DNA from: Acidilutibacter cellobiosedens | Lineage (GTDB): Bacteria > Bacillota > Clostridia > Tissierellales > Acidilutibacteraceae | Assembly (NCBI RefSeq): GCF_004103715.1 | Contig: NZ_CP035282.1 | Location: 434,001 to 498,000, forward strand | DNA length: 64,000 bases | Direction of reading: 5' to 3' | Shown: positions 1 through 8,679 of the stretch, one piece after another | Numbering within the stretch: position 1 is the first letter of the stretch | Layout: every line of letters begins with the position of its first letter | Made by a program: the position numbers and the translations under genes | Notes under the pieces: generated by a model | Database searches by the model: none | Told to the model about the DNA's origin: nothing | Seen by the model: only the letters and a program-made list of their open reading frames with translations

Positions 1-1956
1 AAAGCCTATGTAGAATTTAATGAAAATGTAAATATAATGAATTCTACAAATAATCTTTCAAAGAAAATAGGTTTAGATAAAGATCATATATATAAAAATA
101 AAATGCTTATAGATGTATTAAATCAGACGGGAAAGATAGATAGAAATATGTTATTTTTTTCTATACTTGTATCTTTTGTATCTGCTATTGTAATATACAG
201 CATTTTTAATATATCAATGTATCAGAGAATAAAAGATTATGGAATAATAAGGGCAATCGGAGGAAGTAAGGCTCAGATATTTAAGCTTATACTGTCAGAA
301 TTGTTGATAATATCTTCAGCAAGTATACCAATTGGTATATTGGTAGGAATTTTAAGTGCCAAGGGACTCGGCTCGATATTTGGAAAGTTGTTTACCGAAT
401 TTGAAATAAGTAACCTTAAAATAATTATACCAAAAGAGATAATATTATTGGCAGTAGTACTTGTATTGATTTTAATAATTATTATATCTGCGTGGATATC
501 ATCAAGAGTATTAAAGATATCACCAGTAGAAGCCATATCTAAAAATTTTAAAAGTAATAAGAAAAGCACAAAATCAATTTTCTCTGTGAATGTACTGTCT
601 AAATTTATATCATTTAATAAAATACTTTCATTTAAAAACATAGAAAGGGATAAAAAAGGCGCTTTAATAACCGTATTATCTATGACAATGGGAAGCATTC
701 TTTTTATGGTTTCAAGTTATTATGGAAATATACAACAACAGCAAATAAATGAAAAATTAAAAATAGGGAAAATGTATGATGATTATAAATTAGTTACAAA
801 TGGCAATCTTGATATGAATGCCGGACTTAGCAAAGATGAGGTAAAAAAGCTGAAAAATTTGGAGGGAGTAAGAGAAGTAGTTTCCTACAAGACATTATAC
901 GGAAGAATATTTTTAGACAAAGATATTATTTACCAGAATTTTATAGAGTTTTTAAGGGACATGAACAGAAAAGAGGAAGGTACTATGATATTTATAAAAA
1001 AAGATGAAAAAAGTTCCAAAATGGTAATGGTAAGTACTTTGTGGGGACTTAATGATGAGTCTTTAAAAAATCTTGACTCGAAATTATTGGAAGGAAATGT
1101 TGATTTAACCAGGATGAAGAAAAAACCTGTTGCCATACTGTGTACCCCTTTTAAGGGAAATAGAAAGATAATAGATGCAAATGTTGGAGATACCATAAGA
1201 GTTTCTTTCAGAAAAGACGGAGAGCCAGTAAAAGGATTTTGGACTATGGAAGATGAAGGAGAATATGTGGAACAAGAATTTTTAATAGGAGGGATAATTA
1301 CTTATGATGATTTTCCCACTTCTGATGACTATTATTCAGCTTATGGGTTAGGAGCAGATATGATTGTGTCAGAGAATATTTTTGATAAGCTAAGCGGATT
1401 TAAACCTTATAGAATAATAACAGTAAATAAGGAGAAAGGTTATGACAATAGAGGGCTTGAAAAGAAAATTATTAGTATAGCAAGGCAAGGAAAAGGAGTT
1501 ACGGTAAGGGATTTTACTACTCAGAGAAAAGAAATGAATAAATATGGAGAAACGAAAATGACATTTTTATATGTTATATCATTGGTGCTGTTTATAATAA
1601 GCATGTTTAATATAATAAATAACATAAGCTATAGTCTGATATCAAGGACAGGAGAATTCGGAATGATAAGAGCTGTAGGGCTTACAAATAAAGAATTCAG
1701 ACAGATGATAAGAACGGAAGGGATATTCTATGGAATGGTTTCAAGTATATTTTCACTAATAATAGGGATATCTATAGAGCATAGACTTTATGAGTATCAT
1801 ATATGGTCAATTGAAAACCCGAGATTTATTTTACAGTGGAAGACTTATGTTTTAGTAGTATGTGTAAATATACTTATAGGATTGTTATCTACTTATATTC
1901 CATCAAGAAAGATAAAAAAATTATCAATAGTCGAATCTATAAATGCTGTGGAGTAG
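1..1956 (+). CDS. FtsX-family ABC transporter permease, 5' end outside window
   Basis: The frame is open from base 1, so the true start lies upstream; a Met at 37 is internal. The visible 651 residues show an FtsX block of about three membrane helices with the family pattern YQRIKDYGIIRAIGGSK near the start. A second helix then leads into a large extracytoplasmic region (roughly residues 240-505 of the visible part). A closing FtsX block carries the repeat pattern GEFGMIRAVGLTNKEF and ends IPSRKIKKLSIVESI. This two-block layout is that of full-length permeases that work with a separate ATPase, often in peptide, lantibiotic or lipoprotein export or resistance. The ATPase is presumably upstream and is not seen. 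The substrate cannot be told. Confidence 0.9.
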   Translation, partial: KAYVEFNENVNIMNSTNNLSKKIGLDKDHIYKNKMLIDVLNQTGKIDRNMLFFSILVSFVSAIVIYSIFNISMYQRIKDYGIIRAIGGSKAQIFKLILSELLIISSASIPIGILVGILSAKGLGSIFGKLFTEFEISNLKIIIPKEIILLAVVLVLILIIIISAWISSRVLKISPVEAISKNFKSNKKSTKSIFSVNVLSKFISFNKILSFKNIERDKKGALITVLSMTMGSILFMVSSYYGNIQQQQINEKLKIGKMYDDYKLVTNGNLDMNAGLSKDEVKKLKNLEGVREVVSYKTLYGRIFLDKDIIYQNFIEFLRDMNRKEEGTMIFIKKDEKSSKMVMVSTLWGLNDESLKNLDSKLLEGNVDLTRMKKKPVAILCTPFKGNRKIIDANVGDTIRVSFRKDGEPVKGFWTMEDEGEYVEQEFLIGGIITYDDFPTSDDYYSAYGLGADMIVSENIFDKLSGFKPYRIITVNKEKGYDNRGLEKKIISIARQGKGVTVRDFTTQRKEMNKYGETKMTFLYVISLVLFIISMFNIINNISYSLISRTGEFGMIRAVGLTNKEFRQMIRTEGIFYGMVSSIFSLIIGISIEHRLYEYHIWSIENPRFILQWKTYVLVVCVNILIGLLSTYIPSRKIKKLSIVESINAVE

Positions 1957-2017
1957 AGAATTCATGAAAGAAGGGCTTAATTAAAGGCTGTAAAATTAAA
2001 TAAGACCTATTAGAAGT

Positions 2018-2164
2018 ATGATAATAATATTATTATAGATTATCGTTTTAATACTCATTTTTAGTTTATCCAGATTCGGATTTTTTCCTTACGGCACAGA
2101 TAATGCATTTCTCATAAGAGCGAATAGAATTATAGAAAGAGCTAAAATTATAATAAGTCAGTAA
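2018..2164 (+). pseudogene. possible broken small membrane-peptide ORF in a 407-bp gene-free gap
   Basis: The gap 1957-2363 holds no intact gene. One frame from ATG 2018 reads six hydrophobic codons, a TAG at 2036, then 41 more codons in the same frame to TAA at 2162. The distal part looks like a hydrophobic helix followed by a polar tail (FPYGTDNAF, then IIERAKIII). This could be a small membrane protein killed by one nonsense change, or chance in AT-rich DNA. No ribosome site is convincing. The rest of the gap shows only AT-rich sequence leading to the ribosome site of the next gene. Confidence 0.2.
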
Positions 2165-2363
2165 GGAAAGATATGCTATATTTTCGTTGACATTTTTGCT
2201 CTTCTAATATATTCTTGGACTAAGAAATTAATAATATTAATAAAGAGTAATTAATTTAATAGATAAAATCAGGAAAACGATTTATTACATTAAAATAAAT
2301 ATTTAGAGTCGTGAAAAACAAAAAAGATACAGGGGGTATATCATATTATAAGGAGGTATTGTA

Positions 2364-2768
2364 ATGAAAAAAAAGACAGGAGCTTATATTACTTTTGCTG
2401 CAATTATATTGGCTGCTATGCTATTTGATTTTAGTGGTAAGGGTTTTTCTTTGAGACAAGATAGTACAGTTACAGAAATTGGTTCGTATACTATAGACCA
2501 ACTGACAAAAGCAGTACAAGAAAATGACGTGAATCTTGTAAACAAAATAATAAAGAGTAAATCCGTAGATATTAACGGAAAGGATTCGGAGGACAAATAT
2601 CCTATAGAAACGGTACTTGTAATGGGCAACTGTGATATGGCAAAGATTTTATTGGAAGCAGGAGCCGATCCCTATGTTACAACTTCCGACGGAAGAACAG
2701 TATATGACATTGTAATGAAAGGAGATAATAAATATTTAAAGGAAATTTTTAGGGAATATAAAAAATAG
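2364..2768 (+). CDS. small membrane-anchored ankyrin-repeat protein
   Basis: 134 residues with an AAGGAGG ribosome site eight bases before the ATG. Residues 7-25 form a hydrophobic helix after a short Lys-rich start, fitting a signal anchor or lipid-free signal peptide. Residues 45-132 contain about two and a half ankyrin repeats, with the typical patterns VDINGKD, AKILLEAGADPYV and SDGRTVYDIV. Ankyrin repeats bind other proteins, so the protein probably displays a small binding surface outside the membrane; the partner is unknown. It stands alone with its own terminator. Confidence 0.8.
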   Translation: MKKKTGAYITFAAIILAAMLFDFSGKGFSLRQDSTVTEIGSYTIDQLTKAVQENDVNLVNKIIKSKSVDINGKDSEDKYPIETVLVMGNCDMAKILLEAGADPYVTTSDGRTVYDIVMKGDNKYLKEIFREYKK

Positions 2769-2789
2769 AGAAGAAATAAGAACAATAAG

Positions 2790-2822
2790 GTCCGCATATT
2801 TTGAAGGTGCGGGCTTTTTTTA
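2790..2822 (+). terminator. intrinsic terminator after ankyrin gene
   Basis: GTCCGCA pairs with TGCGGGC (one G-U) around an 11-base loop and is followed directly by a run of T. Confidence 0.8.
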
Positions 2823-2848
2823 TTGTTACCAATAAATGCTATAACAAA

Positions 2849-2966
2849 ATTGCACCATCTGATGTGAAGAAAAGCAATCTTTATAAACACATAGCTTTGA
2901 TATATTATAATATACAGAAATACATGTAACGCATGAAAATTATAAATAGTAAACATATTGCACCAT
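2849..2966 (+). promoter_or_regulatory. control region of the PRD regulator operon with a 10-bp direct repeat
   Basis: ATTGCACCAT occurs at 2849-2858 and again at 2957-2966, the second copy just before the ribosome site of the regulator. A TATAAT-like box lies between them near 2910. The repeats could be operator half-sites for the PRD regulator encoded downstream. This is inference from repetition only. Confidence 0.35.
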
Positions 2967-2984
2967 AGAAAGGGAGAAAAGGTT

Positions 2985-5009
2985 ATGTATGTTTTAAATG
3001 AAAGGCAAAGTGCTATAATAATGGACTTAGTCAAATCGAGGAATCCTGTTACGGCAAAAGCTCTTTCTTTTAAATACAACGTAAGTATCAGAACTGTCCG
3101 CTATGATATTGAAATTGTCGAGAAATGGCTTTATGAAGGAAAGTTTAACTTTGTGAGAAAACATGGGACAGGTATGTGGTTAAACGTTACCGATAAGGAA
3201 AGAGAAAATATAAGAATAAAACTTCACGGCACAGACCCTTATGTTAAATTTTTTTCTAAGGATGAGAGAAAGAAGATAGTTATTAAAGAACTATTGAAAA
3301 GTTTATCTCCTGTTAATAGCGAATATCTTTGTGAGAAAACCGGAGTGAGCAAGACGACTTTACTGGAAGACATGAGGGAAGTCAGGGAGATGTTAAGCAG
3401 AAAGGGAGTTTTTGTGGAAGGGAAACCCGGTATAGGATATGTACTTGAAGGAGATGAAAAAGATATCAGAAAACTTATCAGCCAAATTTTGCTATCGGAT
3501 TTTGACAGATTTGAATTGATAGATATATTAAATGAGATAAGTTCTTCGAGGCAGATAGACCTTAATGACATTAAGAAAGATTTGAATTTGGCTCATAATA
3601 TTAATATCGAAGATATAAAAGATGCAATAAGTTCAAGCAAAAAAATTTATGATTTTTATATACCTGACAGTTCGTATATTTCCCTGATAGTTCATATTGC
3701 CATCGCGGTGGACAGACTATTAAGCAATCAGGAAATTAAATTGTCCGCCGAAAGAATAAACCTGCTTCAAAGTTACAAGGAATATAAATTGGCAAAAGAA
3801 ATATCATTAAATTTAGAGAAAACGTATAATATTTCAATTCCGGAAGCGGAAATAGCAAATATAACTTTTCACCTTATATCGGCTAACCTTAAAATGAATT
3901 ATTTTAATAATAAAAATATCTATGACTCCAATGATGATTTAATCGACGCGGTCAATAATATGATAAATTATTTAAAAAATAAATTGGTACTTCCGCAAAA
4001 GAGTTTGGAAAGTTTAAAGGTTGATTTATTGTCCCACTTAAAATTGACCCTCAAAAAAATAGAACTGAATATCCCTAACGAAAATCCTCTGCTGGAACAG
4101 ATTAAAGAAAATTACAGAAAATATTATACTTTGACTGAAGAGATTGCCCCTATATTTAAAAGAAGTACTGGTATTACTCTAACAGATGATGAAATAGGAT
4201 ATATTACTTTGCATATTGCTGCTCACGGAGAATTCAACAAAGAAAATATGACGAGAAATGTACTGCTGGTATGTACCACGGGAAAGGGAACAGCAAAAGT
4301 ATTAAAAGCTAAATTAAAAAGAGATATGCCAGAATTGGTTGTTAAAGATACGGTTTCTATTTTTGATTTGGAGGATGGTAATGTTCCTTTAGAAAACATA
4401 GATTTTATTATAAGTACTTTCCCGGCATCGGATATAAAGGTACCTGTAATAGAAGTCAATCCAATTATTACAGAGAAAGATATTTCGAGAATCAGAAGCC
4501 GTATATACGGGGAAGACTACAGAGTCATGCCTTATATGTTTACGGAAGACGATTACCTGCTGGATTCTTTAATGAGCGTAGTGAATAAATATGTTGATTG
4601 TGAAGATCAATATAAGTTAAGAGATGAATTAGGTTATGTAATGGAATTTATAATAAATCATTCCTCCGGAGATAAGGTTTTCAATAATTTCAGTTTAAAT
4701 AAATCGTCTGAAAATATAGCCTTGATTATGGCAGATATAGGAGAAATGTTGGAAGAATTAAAGGAATATTTAAAAGGTGAAGAAAGTTACTCGAAAATTT
4801 GGGGCTTGGCTATACACTTAATAATGGCTATACCTCGTTGGAACAGTAAAAAGGGGAAAAACTATGATGATTTCTCCAAAGATATCATGACAGAGAAGGA
4901 AGGAAAGATATATAAAGTTGTATCGCATTATATAAATAAAATAGCTGATAAATATAATATATTTATTCCGGAAAATGAAATTATTTCCATTGTTAAATAT
5001 TTTGAATAG
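2985..5009 (+). CDS. PRD-domain transcriptional regulator (BglG/LevR-like) with EIIB domain and C-terminal third PRD-like domain
   Basis: An upstream TTG at 2958 is in frame, but ATG 2985 has the ribosome site AAAGGGAG at the right distance, giving 674 residues. In order: an HTH_11-type winged helix (about 1-60), a second Mga-like HTH (about 85-150), PRD1 (His in LIVHIA and ITFHLI), PRD2 (His in LLSHLK and TLHIAAHG), then a GatB-like EIIB domain with Cys430 in VCTTGKGTA. Where related regulators carry an EIIA domain, this one ends with a PRD-like stretch (LAIHLIMAIPRW, then IPENEIISIVKYF). PRDs are controlled by PTS phosphorylation, so the operon is probably tied to PTS flux although it encodes no complete PTS. 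It leads the 2985-10548 operon. Confidence 0.88.
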   Translation: MYVLNERQSAIIMDLVKSRNPVTAKALSFKYNVSIRTVRYDIEIVEKWLYEGKFNFVRKHGTGMWLNVTDKERENIRIKLHGTDPYVKFFSKDERKKIVIKELLKSLSPVNSEYLCEKTGVSKTTLLEDMREVREMLSRKGVFVEGKPGIGYVLEGDEKDIRKLISQILLSDFDRFELIDILNEISSSRQIDLNDIKKDLNLAHNINIEDIKDAISSSKKIYDFYIPDSSYISLIVHIAIAVDRLLSNQEIKLSAERINLLQSYKEYKLAKEISLNLEKTYNISIPEAEIANITFHLISANLKMNYFNNKNIYDSNDDLIDAVNNMINYLKNKLVLPQKSLESLKVDLLSHLKLTLKKIELNIPNENPLLEQIKENYRKYYTLTEEIAPIFKRSTGITLTDDEIGYITLHIAAHGEFNKENMTRNVLLVCTTGKGTAKVLKAKLKRDMPELVVKDTVSIFDLEDGNVPLENIDFIISTFPASDIKVPVIEVNPIITEKDISRIRSRIYGEDYRVMPYMFTEDDYLLDSLMSVVNKYVDCEDQYKLRDELGYVMEFIINHSSGDKVFNNFSLNKSSENIALIMADIGEMLEELKEYLKGEESYSKIWGLAIHLIMAIPRWNSKKGKNYDDFSKDIMTEKEGKIYKVVSHYINKIADKYNIFIPENEIISIVKYFE

Positions 5010-5022
5010 AGGAGGTAAGAAA

Positions 5023-6156
5023 TTGGATTATAAACAGGTTTTAATAAAAGGAGCAAAGCTGTTGGATTTATCGGAGAAATACAGATACGTAAAAAAGGAT
5101 GTTCTCATAAAAAACGGTATAATTAATTCTATTGAAGATGATATACCGTATCTTTCAAATATGAAGTTAATCGATGGAAAAGGATATAATCTTTCTCCCG
5201 GGTTCATAGATATTCATACTCATGTATATCCTGAGAAGACAAGCCTTGGAATAAAAGCCGATACCGTAGGAGTATATAATGGGGTTACTTCTTTGTTCGA
5301 TGCGGGAAGTCAGGGCCCGGTCAATTTTGATGATTTTCGCCAAAACGTTATATTGAAAAATATAACGGACGTATACGCTTTCTTAAATATTGCAAAGACC
5401 GGGTTGGAAAAAGAAAGATATGAGATAGCGGATTTATCCAATATAGATTTAGATATGGTGAAAGACGTTTATTACAAAAATAAGGATTTTATAAAGGGAA
5501 TAAAGGTAAGAGCCAGTGCCAGCTGTGTAGGAGAATTGGGAATAAAGCCTGTAGAATTGGCAAAAAAGGTGTCAAAGGAGCTTGGTATTCCTCTTTTAGT
5601 CCATATAGGGAATCGTCCTCCTGATATAGATGATGTTTTAAATTTGCTGGAAAAAGGAGATATAGTTACTCATACCTTCCACGGCAAACCAAAGGGAATA
5701 TTGGAAAACGATAAGATAAGGCCATCATTTTTAAGAGCACGAGACAGAGGCGTTTTATTTGATGTAGGCCACGGCACTTCAAGTTTTAATTTCAACGTTT
5801 TCAGAAAAGCCTTTGATGAGAAATTTTATCCTGATTTAATAAGTACAGATATTTATAAAGATAACTATAATGGTCCGGTTTTTAGTTTGGAGCAGACAAT
5901 AAATAAACTTATCGGCATGGGAATGACTATAGAAGATTGTATTTATAAAGTTACTTATGTTCCTGCAAGACATTTAGGATTAGATAAGGTGGGAAGTTTA
6001 AAAGTCGGATTTAAAGCTGATTTAACCTTATTTAGGATAGAACAAAAAGAAAGGACTTATGTGGATTCGGAAAAAAATTTGTTGAAGACTTCAAAAGGTA
6101 TAGATATTGATTATGTATTAAAAAACGGAGTTTTAATTGAATCAGGGAAAAATTAG
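5023..6156 (+). CDS. amidohydrolase/deacetylase family metallohydrolase (EF_0837-type)
   Basis: The frame opens at 4975 inside the previous gene. The start with an ideal ribosome site (GGAGGT, six bases ahead) is TTG 5023, giving 377 residues. Residues 63-68 read DIHTHV, the metal-binding HxH of the amidohydrolase fold (His65, His67). Lys158 or Lys161 in FIKGIKVRA is the likely carboxylated bridging lysine. HIGNRPP and THTFHGKP supply further metal His, and STDIYKDN the catalytic Asp. Relatives include dihydroorotase-like enzymes and N-acyl amino-sugar or D-amino-acid deacetylases. Beside a DgaE-like lyase, a plausible job is removing an acyl group or opening a ring before deamination; the true substrate is unknown. 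Confidence 0.85.
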   Translation: MDYKQVLIKGAKLLDLSEKYRYVKKDVLIKNGIINSIEDDIPYLSNMKLIDGKGYNLSPGFIDIHTHVYPEKTSLGIKADTVGVYNGVTSLFDAGSQGPVNFDDFRQNVILKNITDVYAFLNIAKTGLEKERYEIADLSNIDLDMVKDVYYKNKDFIKGIKVRASASCVGELGIKPVELAKKVSKELGIPLLVHIGNRPPDIDDVLNLLEKGDIVTHTFHGKPKGILENDKIRPSFLRARDRGVLFDVGHGTSSFNFNVFRKAFDEKFYPDLISTDIYKDNYNGPVFSLEQTINKLIGMGMTIEDCIYKVTYVPARHLGLDKVGSLKVGFKADLTLFRIEQKERTYVDSEKNLLKTSKGIDIDYVLKNGVLIESGKN

Positions 6157-6168
6157 GAGGCCGCTGTT

Positions 6169-6522
6169 ATGGAAATATTAGACGAACTAAGAGAAAAGCT
6201 AAACATTAATGACGACGAATACAAAGAAATGGAAAATATAATTAAAGGTATGGAGAAAGTTCTGAATACCAAAGGTATTTACTTTAATGATCAACTGAAA
6301 ATAGGATTTTATTCTCATATGGTCAGCTTTGTAAGGCGGTTGAAAAACAAAGAATTGGTTACAGACGCAGATTCAAGTTCAGTATTATCTCAAATAAAGA
6401 AAGAAAATATGGATTTAGCGTCTGACCTTATAAAGCCTCTGTTTAAAAAATACGGCGCTGATTATAACAAAGAGGAAATAATATTGATAGCTATTTATAT
6501 ACAAACGGCAAGTAAAGATTAA
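6169..6522 (+). CDS. stand-alone PRD domain protein (EF_0829-type)
   Basis: 117 residues starting at ATG 6169, with AGGAGG ten bases upstream. The whole protein is one PRD-like domain: GFYSHMVSFVRRLKNKE matches the PRD core pattern H-x5-R, and YNKEEIILIAIYIQ the closing E-x-x-x-I-x-x-H/Y segment. Such single-PRD proteins are known members of the DUF4310-4312 gene set. It has no DNA-binding or catalytic domain. It may modulate the 674-residue regulator, for example as a phosphorylation decoy or partner; that role is inference. It lies 12 bases after the amidohydrolase gene. Confidence 0.82.
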   Translation: MEILDELREKLNINDDEYKEMENIIKGMEKVLNTKGIYFNDQLKIGFYSHMVSFVRRLKNKELVTDADSSSVLSQIKKENMDLASDLIKPLFKKYGADYNKEEIILIAIYIQTASKD

Positions 6523-6577
6523 ACTTTATTTTTACAGATAAAAATTACTAAAGATATTTATGGAGGAGGTTAAAAAT

Positions 6578-6949
6578 ATGGGGAAACAAGTAGTGGTTGT
6601 AATCGGAGATAGACTTGGAAAAGGACAAAAAGTAGCTAAAGGGGTAGAAGCTTCAGGAGGAAAGGCTATCTGTATTCCGGGAATGGGTGCTGATATGAAA
6701 GTCGGAGACGTAATGAAGGAAAATAATGCAGATTTCGGTATCAGCTTTTGCGGAAGCGGTGGAGCAGGAGCCTTGATGGCTTCAAATAAATACGGCTTTA
6801 AGGCAATTCACCATCTCAGAAGTATAGAAGCGGGAGTTACGGCTATAAAGGAAGGATATGAAGTTTTAGGTTTTGGTTTTATGGATAGGGAGGAGCTGGG
6901 ACAGAAATTAGCGGAAGAATATATCAAAATCCATAATAAAAAGGAGTAA
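6578..6949 (+). CDS. glycine-rich SFCGS family protein (EF_0830-type)
   Basis: ATG 6578 follows GGAGGAGG directly; an earlier in-frame ATG at 6560 lies upstream of that site and is not favoured. The protein has 123 residues and contains the family signature SFCGSGGAG in the middle plus an N-terminal Rossmann-like strand-loop pattern VVVIGDRLGKG. The conserved Cys in a Gly-rich loop recalls the phospho-accepting loop of PTS IIB proteins, but homology is not established. Its neighbours are always the DUF4312/4311/4310 genes in the known clusters, so it is probably a soluble part of that transporter. Confidence 0.85.
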   Translation: MGKQVVVVIGDRLGKGQKVAKGVEASGGKAICIPGMGADMKVGDVMKENNADFGISFCGSGGAGALMASNKYGFKAIHHLRSIEAGVTAIKEGYEVLGFGFMDREELGQKLAEEYIKIHNKKE

Positions 6950-6954
6950 TAAAT

Positions 6955-7242
6955 ATGGAGAAAAGACAGTGTATGAAGGAGGTTGAAAAAAATTTAACCA
7001 TAACTGCTCAGGGAAATTCCATAAAAACGGCTTACGGAAATATATTTTCTATATTGAGGAAGAAAGTTTACAGTGAAGTGGAAGGCCTTATTATTTATAT
7101 GGAACCTTTAAATGTCTATGAATTGGAAGTTAAGAAACATTCTTATACCGAGAAGTTTTTAGGACTGTTTATGCCGAGGGAAAAGAATAACTGTGAGGTT
7201 ACGGCAGAAATAGTTGTAAAAATAAAATATATTCAATGTTGA
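6955..7242 (+). CDS. DUF4312 family protein (EF_0831-type)
   Basis: 95 residues. The ribosome site AAGGAG overlaps the stop of the preceding gene, implying translational coupling. There is no signal peptide or membrane helix. The sequence is a compact alternating pattern with conserved segments ITAQGNSIKTAYGNIFSILR and EVTAEIVVKIKYI. No enzyme motif can be seen. Function is unknown; position between the SFCGS protein and two membrane proteins suggests a cytoplasmic transporter component. Confidence 0.82.
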   Translation: MEKRQCMKEVEKNLTITAQGNSIKTAYGNIFSILRKKVYSEVEGLIIYMEPLNVYELEVKKHSYTEKFLGLFMPREKNNCEVTAEIVVKIKYIQC

Positions 7243-7254
7243 GGAGGTTAAAAG

Positions 7255-7974
7255 ATGATAGGAATAATAATTAAATCCATTATTATCGGAGCAGTCGGCG
7301 GCGGAGCAATAGCTGCAGGTGCTTCAAGAATGTTCTATGCACCGGAAATTCAATCTATGGGCGCTTTCAGAACGTTGGGGGAATTAAATGCTTGTAAAGG
7401 AGATGCAGTTACCCACTTTTCCTTCGGCCTCGGCTTCTTTTTTAATGCCGCGGCCTCGGCAGTAGGTGCAGGAGCCTTGACTCAAGATGTATTTCACAGA
7501 ATAATTCCGAACTGGGCGGCAGGAGTACTTTTATTGAAAAATAAATCGGTGAAAGAAACTTTAGAAGATCCGGCTAAAATGTTTATTTCCGGTTCGGTAA
7601 TCGGAGCAGTAACGGTTTTATTCATGAATACCATAGCTTCGGTTATACCTAAAGTAGCGGCAGTAACGGCGAAAAATATTCTCGGACCAGCATCGGATCT
7701 GATGATTAATCCCATAATGCCTATAATATTTTGGTTGGCTGCATTGGATTCAGGCAAGATTACAGGAATATGGGCTACAATTCTCGGGGGATTTTCCCAT
7801 ATGATTATGGGAAATGCGGTACCGGGATTGGTCCTTGGGATATTGATAGGGCAATCAGTGGAATCAGGCGGGTATAATAAATCCGTTAAGATTATGATAG
7901 GAGTTGTTACGGTTCTTTTTGTTGTAATAGCGTATTTCAGAGGATTTTTTGATAAACTGGTAGGAATATTTTAA
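7255..7974 (+). CDS. DUF4311 family membrane protein (EF_0832-type)
   Basis: 239 residues from ATG 7255 behind GAGGAGG. About six to seven hydrophobic segments with many small residues (GGGAIAAGASRMF, FNAAASAVGAG, GGFSHMIMGNAVPGLVLG) show an integral membrane protein. The Gly-rich helices resemble the packing of small-molecule channels and of some PTS IIC proteins. Together with the DUF4310 protein it probably forms the membrane part of a transporter. No ATPase or classical PTS IIA is encoded in the operon, so the energy source is unknown. Confidence 0.85.
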   Translation: MIGIIIKSIIIGAVGGGAIAAGASRMFYAPEIQSMGAFRTLGELNACKGDAVTHFSFGLGFFFNAAASAVGAGALTQDVFHRIIPNWAAGVLLLKNKSVKETLEDPAKMFISGSVIGAVTVLFMNTIASVIPKVAAVTAKNILGPASDLMINPIMPIIFWLAALDSGKITGIWATILGGFSHMIMGNAVPGLVLGILIGQSVESGGYNKSVKIMIGVVTVLFVVIAYFRGFFDKLVGIF

Positions 7975-7989
7975 AGGAGGGGAAATGAT

Positions 7990-8652
7990 ATGGAAAAAGC
8001 TAATAATAGTTTTATGAGTAAATTCAGAAGTTTTTTGTTAAAAGATTCGACTTTTCCGTTGTTAGTGGCTTTAGCCGCCGCAGCTATTTTTGCCGGCACT
8101 CATATGTATGTTACTCATGGAGTTGGGGCCTTTAATGAAATATATATAGTCCAAATGCTTGATGAAGGCCTTCAAAAAGGTGATTATGCAGCAGCGGCGG
8201 CCTTTTCAACAGGATTTTTGATAGCAAGAATATTAGAGGGTCCGTTGGTTGGAGTATTGGATATTGGAGGTTCCTTATTAACAGGTGTTGGTATAGGAAT
8301 TCCAGCTCTAATGCTGGCTTCCGGTATAAGAGGACCTATTGACAATTTTGGACTGGCTTTGATTACCGGAGGATTGATAGGATTAGCCATAGGAATAATA
8401 GTGATTGGTATAAGAAAATTGATGCCTAAAGGAATATCCTCTTCGGGGACAGATATAATGATTGGAGCCGGAAATGCAACGGGAAGATATTTAGGCCCTC
8501 TTATTATAATATCTTCAATATCTTACAGTATTCCTGCGGGTATAGGGGCTTTTATAGGAGGGGCTATTTTTTATAAAATAGACAAGCCCATTGCCGGAGG
8601 AGCAATATTAGGGGCAATGATATTGGCAAGTTTCTTCCCGATACCTGTTTAA
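7990..8652 (+). CDS. DUF4310 family membrane protein (EF_0833-type)
   Basis: 220 residues, start ATG 7990 after AAGGAGGGG. A cytoplasmic N-terminus is followed by about six membrane segments with repeated Gly/Ala patterns (FSTGFLIARILEGPLVGVLD, IGAGNATGRYLGPLIIISS, GAFIGGAIFYKIDKPIAGG). It is paired with DUF4311 in all clusters of this kind known to me and is likely its membrane partner. Spacing is 15 bases. Substrate unknown; catabolic neighbours suggest an amino-sugar acid or related compound. Confidence 0.85.
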   Translation: MEKANNSFMSKFRSFLLKDSTFPLLVALAAAAIFAGTHMYVTHGVGAFNEIYIVQMLDEGLQKGDYAAAAAFSTGFLIARILEGPLVGVLDIGGSLLTGVGIGIPALMLASGIRGPIDNFGLALITGGLIGLAIGIIVIGIRKLMPKGISSSGTDIMIGAGNATGRYLGPLIIISSISYSIPAGIGAFIGGAIFYKIDKPIAGGAILGAMILASFFPIPV

Positions 8653-8679
8653 TAGACTAAAAAAGAGAGGAGAAATTAT

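Noticed and set aside
2672-3079. 135-codon minus-strand frame over the ankyrin end and regulator start
   Set aside because: It overlaps two well-supported plus-strand genes and a terminator, has no ribosome site, and its residue mix is that of AT-rich antisense.
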